The notes: generated from the sequence alone by a model not told the origin. Positions 9,300 to 19,828 are shown, counted from the stretch's first letter. The stretch: DNA of 64,000 nt from Paracoccaceae bacterium (GCA_020622085.1 JAHRYM010000002.1:519281-583280), one strand, 5' to 3'. Numbers and translations: made by a program.

Positions 9300-9973
9300 T
9301 GCCCCGGCAACTGATCCTCGACCTGCCGGTGCGACCCGCGCTGGCCCGGTCGGATTTCATGGTGTCGCCGGCCAATGCCGAGGCGCTGGCGATGATCGAC
9401 ACGCCGACGCTCTGGCCGCAGGGGAAGCTTTTGCTGATCGGGCCGGAGGGCGCGGGGAAAAGTCATCTGGCGCAGGTCTTCGCCCGCGACCATGATGCCG
9501 AAATGTTTCAGTCCCCGCATCTTGCACCGCCTTCCGGCGAGGCAAAGGCCGTGGTGGTCGAGGATGCCGACACCGTCGCAGGCGACCCGGCAGCCGAGGA
9601 GGCGCTGTTCCACCTGCACAACGATGTCCTGCGGCGCGGCGGGCTTTTCCTGATGACCGCGCGCATGGCACCCGGGCAGTGGGGCATCGCCCTGCCCGAT
9701 CTTCTGTCACGGATGCAGGCCACCGCCAGTGCCCGGCTGCATCCCCCCGACGACGCGTTGCTGGCCGCAGTGCTGGTCAAGCATTTCGCCGACCGGCAGC
9801 TTGTCGTGCCGGCCGGGCTCATTCCCTGGCTTGTGTCACGGATGGAACGCTCGCTGGCCGCCGCCCGCAACCTGGCGGCTGCACTTGATGCCCGCGCGCT
9901 GGCCCAAGCGCGCCCGATCAGCCGCGGCATGGCCGCCGATCTGCTGGACAGCCGGGGCACCGACACGCCATGA
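9299..9973 (+). CDS. hdaA: DnaA regulatory inactivator HdaA
   Basis: A 224-residue DnaA-like AAA+ protein lacking the DnaA DNA-binding domain. The N-terminus [13 protein letters not shown] carries a sliding-clamp-binding motif (QLxLDL), which is how Hda docks on the loaded beta clamp to trigger ATP hydrolysis by DnaA. Walker A is GPEGAGKS at residues 48-55, and VVVEDADTV serves as the Walker B region. The start overlaps the stop of the upstream permease. The protein prevents over-initiation of replication. Length and the clamp motif make HdaA much more likely than DnaA. Confidence 0.9.
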   Translation: MPRQLILDLPVRPALARSDFMVSPANAEALAMIDTPTLWPQGKLLLIGPEGAGKSHLAQVFARDHDAEMFQSPHLAPPSGEAKAVVVEDADTVAGDPAAEEALFHLHNDVLRRGGLFLMTARMAPGQWGIALPDLLSRMQATASARLHPPDDALLAAVLVKHFADRQLVVPAGLIPWLVSRMERSLAAARNLAAALDARALAQARPISRGMAADLLDSRGTDTP

Positions 9974-10016
9974 TCCCGTCATTTCCCTGTTACCAGGACG
10001 TCAGACACTAACCGCC

Positions 10017-12191
10017 ATGACACAGGCCGATTTCCTCAAGGCGCCATTTCCCGCCCCGCTCGACACCGCCGAAAGCGCCCGGTCGGGTCCGAAGCGGTTC
10101 TTCAACCGCGAACTCAGCTGGCTTGCCTTCAACTGGCGGGTTCTGGACGAAAGCCGCAATCCGCGCGTGCCGCTTCTGGAACGGCTGCGGTTCCTGTCGA
10201 TTTCGGCCACCAACCTTGATGAATTCTACTCGGTTCGCGTCGCCGGCCTGCGCGAGCTGCGTCGGGCGGGGAATGCGGTTCCGGCCGCCGATGGTCTGAC
10301 GCCAAGCGAACAACTGACGCTGATCAACCGCGATGCGCGCCGGCTGATGAAGGTGCAGCAGGCGGTCTGGACACGGCTCAAGCGCGAGATGGAGGTGGCG
10401 GGCATCGTCATCCTGACCCGAGGCAAGATCACCCGCGCGGATGCCGCCTTCCTGAAGGACTACTTCCTCAACCGCGTCTTCCCGGTGCTGTCGCCGCTGG
10501 CCATCGACCCGGCGCATCCCTTCCCGTTCATCCCCAACACCGGCTTCTGCCTGGGGCTGCAACTCGAACGCATCACCGACAAGCGCAAGTTGCAGGCGCT
10601 TTTGCCGATCCCCCAGCAGATCGAGCGGTTCATCGCGCTGCCGTCGAAGGCGGGTGAAGCGCGGTTCCTGCCGCTCGAGGAACTGCTGCTCGTGCATCTC
10701 AATTCGCTGTTCCCGGGCTACCGCGACATCGGGCATTGTTCCTTCCGGGTGCTGCGCGACAGCGATATCGAGGTCGAGGACGAGGCCGAAGACCTTGTGC
10801 GTGAATTTGAAACGGCACTGAAGCGGCGACGCCGCGGCCAGGTGATCCGCATGAAGATCACCGCAGGCGCCCCCGAGGAATTGCGCGCCATCATCACGGA
10901 GGAATTGGCCGTCGCACCCGACGAGGTGGTGGAGGTGCGGGGGCTTGTCGGCATGGCCGATGTCAAGGCGCTGGTGCTGGACAGCCGGCGCGACCTGCAA
11001 TGGCCATCCTTCACACCGCGCATCCCCGAACGGGTGCAGGACCATGAAGGCGACATGTTCGCGGCGATCCGCCAGAAGGACATGCTGCTGCATCATCCTT
11101 ACGAGACGTTCGACATGGTGATCCGCTTCCTGCAACAGGCGGCGACCGATCCGAACGTGCTGGCGATCAAGCAGACGCTTTACCGCACCAGCCAGGACAG
11201 CCCGATCGTCGCCGCGCTGTGCGAAGCGGCCGAGGCGGGAAAATCCGTGACCGCGCTCGTGGAACTGAAGGCCCGCTTCGACGAGGCCGCCAACATCCGC
11301 CAGAGCCGGCGGCTGGAGCGGTCGGGCGCGCATGTCGTCTATGGCTTCATCCACTACAAGACCCACGCGAAACTCTCGACCGTGGTGCGCCGCGAAGGCG
11401 AGAGCCTGGTTACCTATACCCATTACGGCACCGGCAACTACCACCCGATCACGGCGCGGATCTATACCGATCTGTCGCTGTTCACCTGTGATCCGGCATT
11501 GGGGCGAGATGCGACCAAGGTCTTCAACTACCTGTCGGGCTATGTGCAGCCCGAGGGGCTGGAAAACCTGGCGATCAGCCCCATCTCGCTGAAGTCGCGC
11601 CTGCTGGACCTGATCGCGCGTGAGGCAGAATTTGCCCGCAAGGGCCGCCCGGCCGAAATCTGGGCCAAGATGAACTCGGTCATCGACCCGGATGTGATCG
11701 ACGCGCTTTACGCCGCAAGCAGCGCGGGCGTGAAGATCAACATGGTGGTGCGCGGCATCTGCGGCCTGCGCCCCGGCATCAAGGGCCTGTCGGAAAACAT
11801 CCGCGTGAAATCCATCGTCGGGCGCTTCCTTGAACACAGCCGCATCGTCTGTTTCGGCAACGGCCATGGCCTGCCCTCGAAACGCGCGCGGGTCTTCATG
11901 TCGTCGGCCGACTGGATGGAGCGCAACCTCTCGCGCCGGGTCGAAACGCTGGTCGAGATCCAGAACGACACCGTCAAGGCCCAGATCGTCAGCCAGATCA
12001 TGGCCGCGAACCTTGCCGACGAGGCGCAAAGCTGGATACTGCAACCCGATGGCCGCTACTTGCGCGACCTGCCCGATGGCCGCGACGACCTGTTCAGCTG
12101 CCACAAGTTCTTCATGGAAAACCCGTCTCTGTCCGGCCGGGGTTCGGCCGGGGCGCGGGATGTTCCAAAACTGGCCCACACGCCGGATTGA
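10017..12191 (+). CDS. ppk: Polyphosphate kinase 1
   Basis: A 724-residue enzyme that polymerises the gamma-phosphate of ATP into polyphosphate. The start [14 protein letters not shown] at 10017 precedes the conserved [18 protein letters not shown]; the ORF track's earlier start runs through hdaA in the wrong frame. The autophosphorylated histidine region is visible as [20 protein letters not shown], with [20 protein letters not shown] upstream and [14 protein letters not shown] downstream. Length matches the family (690-730). It is followed after 76 bases by the exopolyphosphatase gene, so synthesis and breakdown of polyphosphate are encoded together. Confidence 0.97.
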   Translation: MTQADFLKAPFPAPLDTAESARSGPKRFFNRELSWLAFNWRVLDESRNPRVPLLERLRFLSISATNLDEFYSVRVAGLRELRRAGNAVPAADGLTPSEQLTLINRDARRLMKVQQAVWTRLKREMEVAGIVILTRGKITRADAAFLKDYFLNRVFPVLSPLAIDPAHPFPFIPNTGFCLGLQLERITDKRKLQALLPIPQQIERFIALPSKAGEARFLPLEELLLVHLNSLFPGYRDIGHCSFRVLRDSDIEVEDEAEDLVREFETALKRRRRGQVIRMKITAGAPEELRAIITEELAVAPDEVVEVRGLVGMADVKALVLDSRRDLQWPSFTPRIPERVQDHEGDMFAAIRQKDMLLHHPYETFDMVIRFLQQAATDPNVLAIKQTLYRTSQDSPIVAALCEAAEAGKSVTALVELKARFDEAANIRQSRRLERSGAHVVYGFIHYKTHAKLSTVVRREGESLVTYTHYGTGNYHPITARIYTDLSLFTCDPALGRDATKVFNYLSGYVQPEGLENLAISPISLKSRLLDLIAREAEFARKGRPAEIWAKMNSVIDPDVIDALYAASSAGVKINMVVRGICGLRPGIKGLSENIRVKSIVGRFLEHSRIVCFGNGHGLPSKRARVFMSSADWMERNLSRRVETLVEIQNDTVKAQIVSQIMAANLADEAQSWILQPDGRYLRDLPDGRDDLFSCHKFFMENPSLSGRGSAGARDVPKLAHTPD

Positions 12192-12267
12192 GCCGGACAG
12201 GCCGGAGGGATAAACCGGCGATGCGAAGCGGCGGCCCGCAACCGGCCGGCACAGGAAGGGATCCGAG

Positions 12268-13836
12268 ATGCGCGGCAAGCACGAGAACCACGATGAATGG
12301 GATCTCTTCGGCCGGCCGCTGTTCGAAGACGCCTCGGCCCGCGCGCTGGAACGGGTTGGCGTCGTGGACGTGGGGTCGAACTCGGTCCGGATGGTGGTCT
12401 TCGATGGCGCGGCTCGCAGCCCGGCCTATTTCTACAACGAAAAGGTCATGGCCGGGCTGGGTCAGGGACTGTCGGAAACCGGGCGCCTCAATCCGCGGGG
12501 CCGGGAACGCGCGCTTGTCGCGCTGAGGCGTTTCGCGGCACTGGCCATCGACATGGATGTGTCACCCCTGACCTGTGTGGGCACCGCCGCCGTGCGCGAA
12601 GCCGAGGATGGCCAGGACTTCCAGCGCGAGGTCGAGGCCGCGACGGGGCTGAAGCTGCATGTCATCGACGGCCAGGAAGAGGCGCGGCTTTCGGCGCAAG
12701 GCGTGTTGCTGGGATGGCCCGAAGCCAAGGGCCTGGTCTGCGACATCGGCGGCAACTCGATGGAACTGGCCGAAGTCGCGGGCGGCCAGATAGGGCGCCG
12801 CGTCTCATCGCCCCTGGGTCCGTTCCGGCTGCAGCAGGTCAAGGGCGGGCGCAAGACGCTGATCGCCCATGTCCGCAGCGTTATGAAGGGCCTTCTGGCG
12901 CAGATCGGCAACGGGCATGAACGCATCTACCTTGTCGGCGGATCCTGGCGGGCGATCGCGCGGCTCGACATGGAACGGCGGTCCTATCCGATGACGGTTC
13001 TGCACGAATACCGGATGACTCCGAAGAACGTCTATGAGACCTGCGACTGGATTGCGGCCAATGACGTGACCGCCATGCGCGCCCGCACCGGCACTTCCGA
13101 GGCGCGGCTGGCGCTGGTGCCGCTTGCGGCGGTTGTCCTGCACGAGTTGGTCGAGGCCTTTCAGCCCGGGACGATCGACCTGTCTTCCTACGGAATCCGC
13201 GAAGGGCTGCTTTATGAACAGATGCCCGAACGACTGCGCCGACGCGATCCGCTGCTCGAGGCCTGCCGTCATGCGGAACGCACGATGGCGCGGATGCCGG
13301 GATCGGGAAAGAAGCTGTTCCATTTCCTCCTGCCTCTCTACCAGAGCGCGACACCGACCGAGATGCGCATGGTCAAGGCGGCCTGCCTTCTGCACGACAC
13401 CACCTGGCGGGCGCACCCTGACTATCGGGCCGAAGTCTGCTTCGACAACGCCACCCGCGCCAATCTGGGCGGGCTGTCGCATTCCGAACGGGTGTTTCTG
13501 GGGCTTGCACTCCTGCACCGATACAAGAGCGCGCGGACGGGTTCGCGGCTGGAAAACCTGTTCAGCCTTCTGAACGAAAGCCAGATCGCCAACGCCGAGG
13601 TGCTGGGCCGTGCGATGCGCTTTGGCGCCATGTTCGCCTTCCGCTCGCTGGAGGAGGCCGGCGCCCTCGAGGTCGACCGCGCGGCGGGGAGCCTGAGTTT
13701 GAAACTCAGCCCGCTTGGCGCCGATCTGTTCGGTGAAGTCGCCGAGGCGCGGTTCGGATCGCTTGCATCGGCACTTGGCCTGACGCCGGCCGTGATCCGG
13801 CCGGAAGCTGCAAAGCCGCCGCGCAAGCGCAAGTGA
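12268..13836 (+). CDS. ppx: Exopolyphosphatase / pppGpp phosphohydrolase family
   Basis: A 522-residue member of the Ppx/GppA family of the actin-like ATPase fold. The two phosphate-binding loops are clear: GVVDVGSNSVRMVVFDG near residue 30 and LVCDIGGNSMELAEV near residue 150. The C-terminal half has the HD-like helical domain of long Ppx proteins. It releases terminal phosphate from polyphosphate and sits directly after ppk in the same direction, which favours Ppx over GppA. Its stop abuts, without overlap, the stop of the convergent gene. Confidence 0.93.
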   Translation: MRGKHENHDEWDLFGRPLFEDASARALERVGVVDVGSNSVRMVVFDGAARSPAYFYNEKVMAGLGQGLSETGRLNPRGRERALVALRRFAALAIDMDVSPLTCVGTAAVREAEDGQDFQREVEAATGLKLHVIDGQEEARLSAQGVLLGWPEAKGLVCDIGGNSMELAEVAGGQIGRRVSSPLGPFRLQQVKGGRKTLIAHVRSVMKGLLAQIGNGHERIYLVGGSWRAIARLDMERRSYPMTVLHEYRMTPKNVYETCDWIAANDVTAMRARTGTSEARLALVPLAAVVLHELVEAFQPGTIDLSSYGIREGLLYEQMPERLRRRDPLLEACRHAERTMARMPGSGKKLFHFLLPLYQSATPTEMRMVKAACLLHDTTWRAHPDYRAEVCFDNATRANLGGLSHSERVFLGLALLHRYKSARTGSRLENLFSLLNESQIANAEVLGRAMRFGAMFAFRSLEEAGALEVDRAAGSLSLKLSPLGADLFGEVAEARFGSLASALGLTPAVIRPEAAKPPRKRK

Positions 13837-14223
13837 TCAGAGGTCGATCTCGGGGCCGTCGGGCTGCAGGAGTTCGGCCGGCGTCTTGCGCCGCAGGATG
13901 ATGTCGCCATTGGGCAGCTTTTCGGGGGCGTGGTAGTTGTGCAGATCACCCGCCATGGCCGCCAGATCCCGCAGCACCGGGCCGTAATCCTGCATCAGCT
14001 GCGAAAGCCCCTCCTGCATCTCCTTCATCGCCGGTTCGGCTTCCTTGAAGAACTGGTCCAGCAGGATCTTCGCCCCTTGCTCGATCAGGCTCATTCCCCG
14101 CTCGGCATCAGGAGAAACGGCTTCGGGCGATGTCTCGGCAGTGGTCTGCGCCAATGGGGCAGTGGCAAGGGCGACCACGACGGCAGTGGACAGGAAGGCA
14201 ATGCGGGCAAATGCGTGTTTCAT
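13837..14223 (-). CDS. Secreted hypothetical protein
   Basis: The start chosen is Met8 of the track ORF (MKHAFARIAFLSTAVVV), giving 128 residues with a typical signal peptide cleaved near APLAQ. The mature protein is acidic and helical, with EQGAKILLDQFFKEAEPAMKE and then a short tail with a PNGDIILRR beta segment. It is probably periplasmic. Database versions in this group are, as I recall, named AAA-family ATPase, but no P-loop is visible here, so that name would be wrong. The function is unknown. Confidence 0.7.
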   Translation of the reverse strand: MKHAFARIAFLSTAVVVALATAPLAQTTAETSPEAVSPDAERGMSLIEQGAKILLDQFFKEAEPAMKEMQEGLSQLMQDYGPVLRDLAAMAGDLHNYHAPEKLPNGDIILRRKTPAELLQPDGPEIDL

Positions 14224-14283
14224 GCGCGCAAGATACCTCGGCACCGCAAAAGGTCCATCGCTGACGACACGGAAGCGCGGCGG

Positions 14284-14718
14284 TCAGGCGCGTTTCAGCC
14301 GTATCACCACATCCACCCGTGACAGGCTTGCGCCCTCGGGCAGGTCGGGCAGTCGGGAAATGGCCAGTTGGTCAACAGGGGCGTCCACCAGCATCGCGGT
14401 GTCTTCCCAGTAGAAATGCGGATGGTCGTCCAGCCGGGTGTCAAAATAGCTGCGCGATCCATCGACGGTGATTTCGTGGATCAGCCCGGCGTCACAGAAA
14501 TTCCGCAAGGTATTGTAGACGGTCGCCAGCGACACCGGCTCGCCACTGCGGCTGGCCGCCTCATAAAGACCTTCGGCCGTAACGTGCCTGTCCTGCCCGT
14601 CACCGACAAGAAGCACGGCAAGCAGCATCCGTTGCCGCGTCGGGCGCACACCCGCATTCGCCAGCCACCGCGCCGCGCGCGGCGCCGCATCGCATGTCAT
14701 CTGATCAAAAACAGTCAT
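14284..14718 (-). CDS. irr: Irr-type iron response regulator (Fur superfamily)
   Basis: A 144-residue Fur-family repressor. Start ATG 14718 (MTVFDQMTCDAA) removes 30 spurious upstream codons. The winged-helix part has RPTRQRMLLAVLL, and the recognition-helix region reads PVSLATVYNTLRNFCDAGL. DDHPHFYWEDTAMLVDAP replaces the usual HHHF metal block. The divergent fabA-fabB-fabI operon is the standard neighbour of Irr in Rhodobacterales, which supports Irr over Fur, Zur or PerR. In the family, Irr responds to haem status and controls iron and haem genes. Confidence 0.85.
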   Translation of the reverse strand: MTVFDQMTCDAAPRAARWLANAGVRPTRQRMLLAVLLVGDGQDRHVTAEGLYEAASRSGEPVSLATVYNTLRNFCDAGLIHEITVDGSRSYFDTRLDDHPHFYWEDTAMLVDAPVDQLAISRLPDLPEGASLSRVDVVIRLKRA

Positions 14719-14887
14719 CTGGGCTGCAAATATGAAGCCTTGGCACCACATTTTCAACCGCTTTCCACGTTGTCGGATCGCCAGCCGCGCCCGACCGGGA
14801 GCCGGCACCAGAATGCCGCGGCTATTGCTCTTTTCGCATTGCGGATGGTAATGGGCGGGAAACGGGGATGCAGTGGAAAGGCAGCAG

Positions 14888-15397
14888 ATGGCGGATTATC
14901 CGAACCGGTTCGACAAGGAAGACCTTCTGCGCTGCGCGCGGGGTGAACTGTTCGGGCCGGGCAATGCGCAATTGCCTGAACCGCCGATGCTGATGATGGA
15001 CCGTATCACCGAAATCTCGGAGGATGGCGGCGAACACGGCAAGGGTCATGTGGTGGCCGAATTCGACATCCATCCCGATCTTTGGTTCTTTTCCTGCCAC
15101 TTCCCCGGCAACCCGATCATGCCGGGCTGCCTGGGCCTTGACGGGCTCTGGCAGCTTACGGGCTTCAACCTGGGCTGGCGCGGCTGGCAGGGGCGGGGCT
15201 ATGCCCTGGGCGTGGGCGAGGTGAAGCTGACCGGCATGGTCCGGCCCGACCGCAAGATGATCCGCTACTTCGTCGATTTCACCAAGGCCGTGCAGACCCG
15301 CCGCCTGACGATGGGCGTGGCCGATGGCCGGGTGGAAGCGGATGGCGAAACCATCTATCTTGTCAAGGATATGAAGGTCGCGCTGTCCGCCAGCTGA
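14888..15397 (+). CDS. fabA: 3-hydroxydecanoyl-ACP dehydratase/isomerase FabA
   Basis: A 169-residue enzyme that dehydrates 3-hydroxydecanoyl-ACP and isomerises the product, the branch point to unsaturated fatty acids. ATG 14888 ([14 protein letters not shown]) has AAAGG seven bases upstream and matches the usual N-terminus; the track's ATG at 14873 adds five residues. The active-site His is in [20 protein letters not shown], with the catalytic Asp in the following segment. It is 20 bases ahead of fabB, and fabI follows. Transcription is divergent from irr. Confidence 0.97.
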   Translation: MADYPNRFDKEDLLRCARGELFGPGNAQLPEPPMLMMDRITEISEDGGEHGKGHVVAEFDIHPDLWFFSCHFPGNPIMPGCLGLDGLWQLTGFNLGWRGWQGRGYALGVGEVKLTGMVRPDRKMIRYFVDFTKAVQTRRLTMGVADGRVEADGETIYLVKDMKVALSAS

Positions 15398-15417
15398 CCC
15401 GAAGAAGGAGCCGCATC

Positions 15418-16647
15418 ATGCGTCGCGTCGTCATCACCGGGATCGGGATCGTTTCCCCGATCGGCAACAACGCCACCGAGGTCGAAGCCAGCCTGCGCGC
15501 CGGCAAGTCCGGCATCGTCTTTGCCCCCGAATATGCCGAAAGGGGGTTCCGCAGCCAGGTCCACGGCATGCCGCAGATCGTGCTGGAAGACCACATCGAC
15601 AAGCGCAATCTGCGCTTCATGGGTCCGGGCGCGGCCTACAACTTCCTCGCCATGGAACAGGCCATCGCCGACAGCGGGCTTGAGGAAAAGGATGTCTCGA
15701 ACGAACGCTCGGGCCTGATCATGGGATCGGGCGGGCCGTCCACGTCGAACTTCTTCGAAGCGCACCGGATCGTCATGGAAAAGGGCTCGCCCAAGCGGAT
15801 GGGACCGTTCATGGTGACGCGCTGCATGTCTTCGACCAATTCAGCCTGCCTTGCGACGCCGTTCAGGATCAAGGGCGTGAACTACTCGATCACTTCGGCC
15901 TGTTCGACCAGCGCGCATTGCATCGGCAACGGCACCGAACTGATCCAGATGGGCAAGCAGGACATCGTCTTTGCCGGCGGCGGCGAGGAACTGGACTGGA
16001 CCCTGTCGTGCCTCTTCGATGCGATGGGCGCCATGTCGTCGAAATACAACGACACCCCCGCCACCGCCTCGCGCCCCTATGACGCGACCCGTGATGGATT
16101 TGTCATCGCGGGCGGCGGCGGTGTCGTCGTGCTTGAGGAGCTGGGCCACGCACTGGCGCGCGGCGCGAAGATCTACGGCGAAGTCACCGGATATGGCGCC
16201 ACCTCGGACGGCTACGACATGGTGGCCCCTTCGGGTGAAGGCGGCGAACGGTCGATGCGGCTGGCGGTCTCGACGCTGCCCAAGGGCCGCAAGATCGACT
16301 ATATCAACAGCCATGGCACCTCCACCTCCGTCGGCGACGTGACCGAAGTGGAAGCGATCCGCCGCGTCTTCGGCAAGGGCACGACCCCGCCCATTGCCTC
16401 GACCAAATCGCTGACCGGGCATTCGCTGGGCGCGACCGGCGCGCATGAGGCGATCTATTCGCTGATCATGCTGAACAAGGGCTTCATCGCCGCTTCGGCC
16501 AATGTCACGACGCTTGATCCGGCGCTGGAGCCTGCGGAAATCGTCACCGAACTGCGCGAGGGCGTCGAACTCGACTCGGTCCTGTCGAACAGCTTCGGCT
16601 TTGGCGGCACCAATGCGACTCTGGTGATGAGCAAACACCTCGGGTAA
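15418..16647 (+). CDS. fabB: 3-oxoacyl-ACP synthase I FabB
   Basis: A 409-residue ketosynthase that elongates unsaturated intermediates made by FabA. The catalytic triad is visible: Cys in [13 protein letters not shown], His in [12 protein letters not shown], and His in [14 protein letters not shown], plus the closing [14 protein letters not shown]. The ATG has GAAGGAG upstream. Directly following fabA and preceding fabI fixes it as FabB rather than FabF. Confidence 0.97.
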   Translation: MRRVVITGIGIVSPIGNNATEVEASLRAGKSGIVFAPEYAERGFRSQVHGMPQIVLEDHIDKRNLRFMGPGAAYNFLAMEQAIADSGLEEKDVSNERSGLIMGSGGPSTSNFFEAHRIVMEKGSPKRMGPFMVTRCMSSTNSACLATPFRIKGVNYSITSACSTSAHCIGNGTELIQMGKQDIVFAGGGEELDWTLSCLFDAMGAMSSKYNDTPATASRPYDATRDGFVIAGGGGVVVLEELGHALARGAKIYGEVTGYGATSDGYDMVAPSGEGGERSMRLAVSTLPKGRKIDYINSHGTSTSVGDVTEVEAIRRVFGKGTTPPIASTKSLTGHSLGATGAHEAIYSLIMLNKGFIAASANVTTLDPALEPAEIVTELREGVELDSVLSNSFGFGGTNATLVMSKHLG

Positions 16648-16686
16648 CGGGCGACAGGGCAGCAGGGCATCAAGCGGCGGGGCAAC

Positions 16687-17475
16687 ATGGCGGAACTGAT
16701 GAAGGGTAAGCGCGGGCTCGTGATGGGTGTCGCGAATGAACGGTCGATTGCCTGGGGCATCGCCAGCGCTCTGGCTGCCGAAGGGGCTGAACTGGCGTTC
16801 TCTTACCAGGGCGAGGCCTTCGGCAAGCGGGTCGAACCGCTGGCGGCCTCGGTCGGGTCGTCCTTCCTTGTCGATGTCGACGTGAACGATGACGCCAGCC
16901 TTGACACTGCCTTCGGGCGACTGAAGGCGGAATGGGGCCGCATGGATTTTCTCGTCCATGCCATAGCCTATTCCGACAAGAACGAACTCACGGGGCGGTT
17001 CATCAATACCAGCCGCGAGAACTTCAAGAACAGCCTGGCAATTTCGTGCTTCAGCTTCATCGACGTGGCGCGGCGGGCCTCCGAACTCATGCCTGAAGGC
17101 GGCAGCCTGATCACGTTGACCTATGGCGGGTCGAACCGGGTCACGCCGAACTACAACGTCATGGGCGTGGCCAAGGCGGCGCTTGAAAGCACGGTGCGCT
17201 ATCTTGCCAATGACCTCGGGCCTCAGCGCGTGCGCGTGAACGCGATTTCGCCGGGTCCGATGAAGACGCTGGCCGGCGCCGCCATAGGCGGGGCGCGGGC
17301 GACCTTCCGCCATACCGAAGCCAATGCGCCCCTGCGCGCCAACGCCACGCTTGAGGCCATAGGCGGCACGGCAGTGTATCTGGCATCGGACTATGGCGCC
17401 TGCACCACGGGCGAGATCGTCCGCGTGGATGGCGGCTATCACGTCCTGGGCATGCCGCAAGCCCAGAATCTCTGA
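16687..17475 (+). CDS. fabI: Enoyl-ACP reductase FabI
   Basis: A 262-residue NADH-dependent short-chain reductase that completes each fatty-acid elongation cycle; it is the triclosan target in the family. The N-terminus has GLVMGVANERSIAWGIA in the cofactor site, and the Tyr-x6-Lys catalytic pair is in YNVMGVAKAALE. RVNAISPGPMKTLA and SDYGACTTGEIVRVDGG follow. It is third in the fabA-fabB-fabI unit, 39 bases after fabB. Confidence 0.97.
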   Translation: MAELMKGKRGLVMGVANERSIAWGIASALAAEGAELAFSYQGEAFGKRVEPLAASVGSSFLVDVDVNDDASLDTAFGRLKAEWGRMDFLVHAIAYSDKNELTGRFINTSRENFKNSLAISCFSFIDVARRASELMPEGGSLITLTYGGSNRVTPNYNVMGVAKAALESTVRYLANDLGPQRVRVNAISPGPMKTLAGAAIGGARATFRHTEANAPLRANATLEAIGGTAVYLASDYGACTTGEIVRVDGGYHVLGMPQAQNL

Positions 17476-17553
17476 CGGATGGCGGGGGCATCCGGTCTTC
17501 ACATGGCCGGCCGGCCCATGCCATAATCGCCCCCGGAACCCAAGGAGGGGTGC

Positions 17554-17967
17554 ATGGACCAGATGATCTTCGTCAACCTGCCGGTCAAGGATCTGGGCCG
17601 GTCCCGGGCATTCTACGAGGCACTCGGTTTCCGCATCAACGAACAGTTCTCGGACGACAGCGGTGCCTGTGTGGTGATTTCCGCGACCATCTATGTGATG
17701 CTGCTGACCCATGCCAAGTATGCGCAGTTCACCCCCCTGCCAATCACGGACGAGCGGAAAAGTTCGTCGCATCTGCTGGCGCTGTCGCAACCGGATCGTG
17801 ACGCGGTCGATGCGCTGGTTGCCTCGGCGCTGAAGGCAGGAGGGTCAGAGCCCCGCCCGGCGCAGGATCTCGGCTTCATGTATTCCCGCTCGATCGCCGA
17901 CCCCGACGACCATGTGTGGGAGCCGTTCTGGATGGATCCCGCCACCGTCCGGGGCGATGCAGGCTGA
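17554..17967 (+). CDS. VOC-superfamily (glyoxalase-like) protein
   Basis: A 137-residue single-module VOC protein starting MDQMIFVNLPVKDLGRSRAFYEALGF, the usual first beta-alpha unit, and ending in FMYSRSIADPDDHVWEPFW, the metal-side strand motif. AAGGAGGGG precedes the ATG. The enzymatic activity cannot be assigned. It is probably co-transcribed with the following alpha/beta hydrolase, whose start lies 34 bases after the stop. Confidence 0.85.
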   Translation: MDQMIFVNLPVKDLGRSRAFYEALGFRINEQFSDDSGACVVISATIYVMLLTHAKYAQFTPLPITDERKSSSHLLALSQPDRDAVDALVASALKAGGSEPRPAQDLGFMYSRSIADPDDHVWEPFWMDPATVRGDAG

Positions 17968-18001
17968 TCCGATGATCCCGTCGACGGCCGAAGGTTTCCA
18001 C

Positions 18002-18826
18002 ATGCACTGTTTCACGGCATCCGACGGCACCAGGCTGGCCTACCGCGACCAGGGCGAGGGGCTTGCGGTCCTGTGCCTTGCCGGGCTGACGCGCGACGGC
18101 CGCGATTTCGACTTTCTTGCCCCCCATCTTCCCGATGTCCGCCTGATCCGCCCCGATTATCGCGGGCGCGGGGCATCGGCATGGAGCGGCGCCGAAACCT
18201 ATACCGTTCCGCGCGAGGCAGAGGATGCGCTGGAGCTGCTTGACCACCTTGGGGTGGACAAGGCTGCCGTCATCGGGGCCTCGCGCGGGGGCATGATCGG
18301 CATGTTCCTTGCGGCGCGGGCAAAGGACCGGTTGCTGGGGCTGTGCCTCAACGATGTCGGCCCGGTGCTGGACCGGGCCGGGCTCGGGCGGATCTTCGAT
18401 TACGTCGGGCGCCACCCCGCTTCGCGAACGCTTGCGGCGCTGGCCGATCGCATGCCCGCCACCAACCCGGGTTTCCACGGCGTTTCGCGCGAACGCTGGG
18501 CCGATATGGTCAGCCGGCTTTATACCGAAGGGCCAGAGGGCCTGCGCATCACCTATGACCCGGCCCTGCGCGAGGCGTTCCTTGCGGCCTTCGAAGGGCC
18601 CGCGCCCGACCTCTGGCCGCTTTTTGATGCCTGTGCAGGCCTGCCGCTGGCACTGATCCGGGGGGCGAACTCGGACCTTCTGTCGGCCGCCACCGCCGAC
18701 GAGATGCAGCGCCGTCGCCCCGACATGATCCGCACCGATGTGCCCGACCGCGCCCATATCCCGTTTCTGGACGAACGCGAGGCGCTGTCCGCCCTGCGGG
18801 ACTGGATCGCGCTGATCGCCCCCTAG
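18002..18826 (+). CDS. Alpha/beta-fold hydrolase
   Basis: A 274-residue hydrolase. Of several in-frame starts I choose ATG 18002 (MHCFTASDGTRLAYRDQGEG), because GAAGG lies seven bases upstream and the family opening begins there; the track's start overlaps the VOC gene. The nucleophile elbow is GASRGGMIG, the acid lies in RGANSDLLSAATADEM, and the His is in PDRAHIPFLDE. The substrate is unknown. A second alpha/beta hydrolase (pcaD-like) follows in the same direction. Confidence 0.85.
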   Translation: MHCFTASDGTRLAYRDQGEGLAVLCLAGLTRDGRDFDFLAPHLPDVRLIRPDYRGRGASAWSGAETYTVPREAEDALELLDHLGVDKAAVIGASRGGMIGMFLAARAKDRLLGLCLNDVGPVLDRAGLGRIFDYVGRHPASRTLAALADRMPATNPGFHGVSRERWADMVSRLYTEGPEGLRITYDPALREAFLAAFEGPAPDLWPLFDACAGLPLALIRGANSDLLSAATADEMQRRRPDMIRTDVPDRAHIPFLDEREALSALRDWIALIAP

Positions 18827-18926
18827 ACAAAGACCGACCCATGCAAACAGCGCCCGGTCAGGGCGCGCACGATTGCGGGGGGATGTTATGGCACCGGGTC
18901 GCCCCCGCAGCGAAAGGAAGATTGTG

Positions 18927-19793
18927 ATGCCCTTCACCGATCTTGGCGACGTGACGATTCACTGGCACGAGGACGGCGATCCCGCAGGAGCGCCGGTCAT
19001 GTTTCTTCATGCCCTGGGGCTTGATCTGCGGATCTGGGACAGCGTGATCCCGCTTCTGCCGCAGGGATTGCGCCTGATCCGCAATGACCTGCGCGGGCAT
19101 GGGCAATCCTCGGCTCCTCGGGGGCCATATTCTATGGGCGCGCTGGTGCGCGATACCGAACGGCTGATGGACCACCTGGGCCTGAAGGATGCGGTCCTCG
19201 TCGGCCTGTCGGTTGGCGGGATGGTTGCGCAGGCACTGGCGGTCAAGCGGCTGGATCAGGTGCGCGGGCTGGTGCTGTCGAACACCGCCGTCAAGATCGG
19301 CACCGCGCAGACCTGGACCGACCGGATGGGAGCCGTGCGCAAGGGCGGCATTGCCGCAATCGCCACGCCCACGATCGAGCGGTGGTTTTCCCGCAAGGAG
19401 CGCGCGACCCCCGCCGCCGAGCAGGTCCGTCAGCGGTTGCTTGCAACTTCGCCCGAGGGCTATCTGGGTTGCGCAGCAGCAATTTCGGGAACAGACCTGA
19501 TCACCCCCAGTTCGGGCCTGACGCTGCCGACACTGGTGCTTGCGGGCAGCGAAGACGGATCGACTCCGCCGGATCTGGTGCGCGAACTGGCCGATCTGAT
19601 CAAGGGCGCGCGGTTCCACATGATCCGGGGGGCGGGGCATCTTCCCCCGGTGGACCGGCCAGCGGAATTTGCGGCCGAAGTCACGCGCTTCCTCTCTGCG
19701 ATCGCGCATGACGGGGCAGCAATGCCCTGCGGGTCCGGATGCGGCAGCGGTCATTCGCAGGGTCATCTGCACGGACACGCGCACCGGCACTGA
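18927..19793 (+). CDS. pcaD: 3-oxoadipate enol-lactonase-like hydrolase with His-rich tail
   Basis: A 288-residue alpha/beta hydrolase. Start ATG 18927 has AAGGA well placed. The body follows PcaD closely: VTIHWHEDGDPAGAPVMFLH, then RNDLRGHGQSS, the nucleophile GLSVGGMVAQ, and His in RGAGHLPPVDRPAEF. PcaD hydrolyses beta-ketoadipate enol-lactone in aromatic catabolism, but no other pca gene is in the window, so the substrate is not secure. The last 20 residues are unusual: a Gly/His tail with about five His, GSGCGSG then HGHAHRH, of a kind used for binding metals. Confidence 0.75.
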   Translation: MPFTDLGDVTIHWHEDGDPAGAPVMFLHALGLDLRIWDSVIPLLPQGLRLIRNDLRGHGQSSAPRGPYSMGALVRDTERLMDHLGLKDAVLVGLSVGGMVAQALAVKRLDQVRGLVLSNTAVKIGTAQTWTDRMGAVRKGGIAAIATPTIERWFSRKERATPAAEQVRQRLLATSPEGYLGCAAAISGTDLITPSSGLTLPTLVLAGSEDGSTPPDLVRELADLIKGARFHMIRGAGHLPPVDRPAEFAAEVTRFLSAIAHDGAAMPCGSGCGSGHSQGHLHGHAHRH

Positions 19794-19828
19794 CGTCCGC
19801 CCACCCCCTTCCCTTGCCCGGAACCAAC

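Noticed and set aside
10008-12278. A 756-residue ORF opposite ppk.
   Set aside because: Antisense shadow of a GC-rich gene; His/Gln/Asp-rich low-complexity sequence with no family match, while ppk is certain.
15841-17790. A 649-residue ORF opposite fabB-fabI.
   Set aside because: It spans two well-identified genes on the other strand and their spacer, and has shadow composition.
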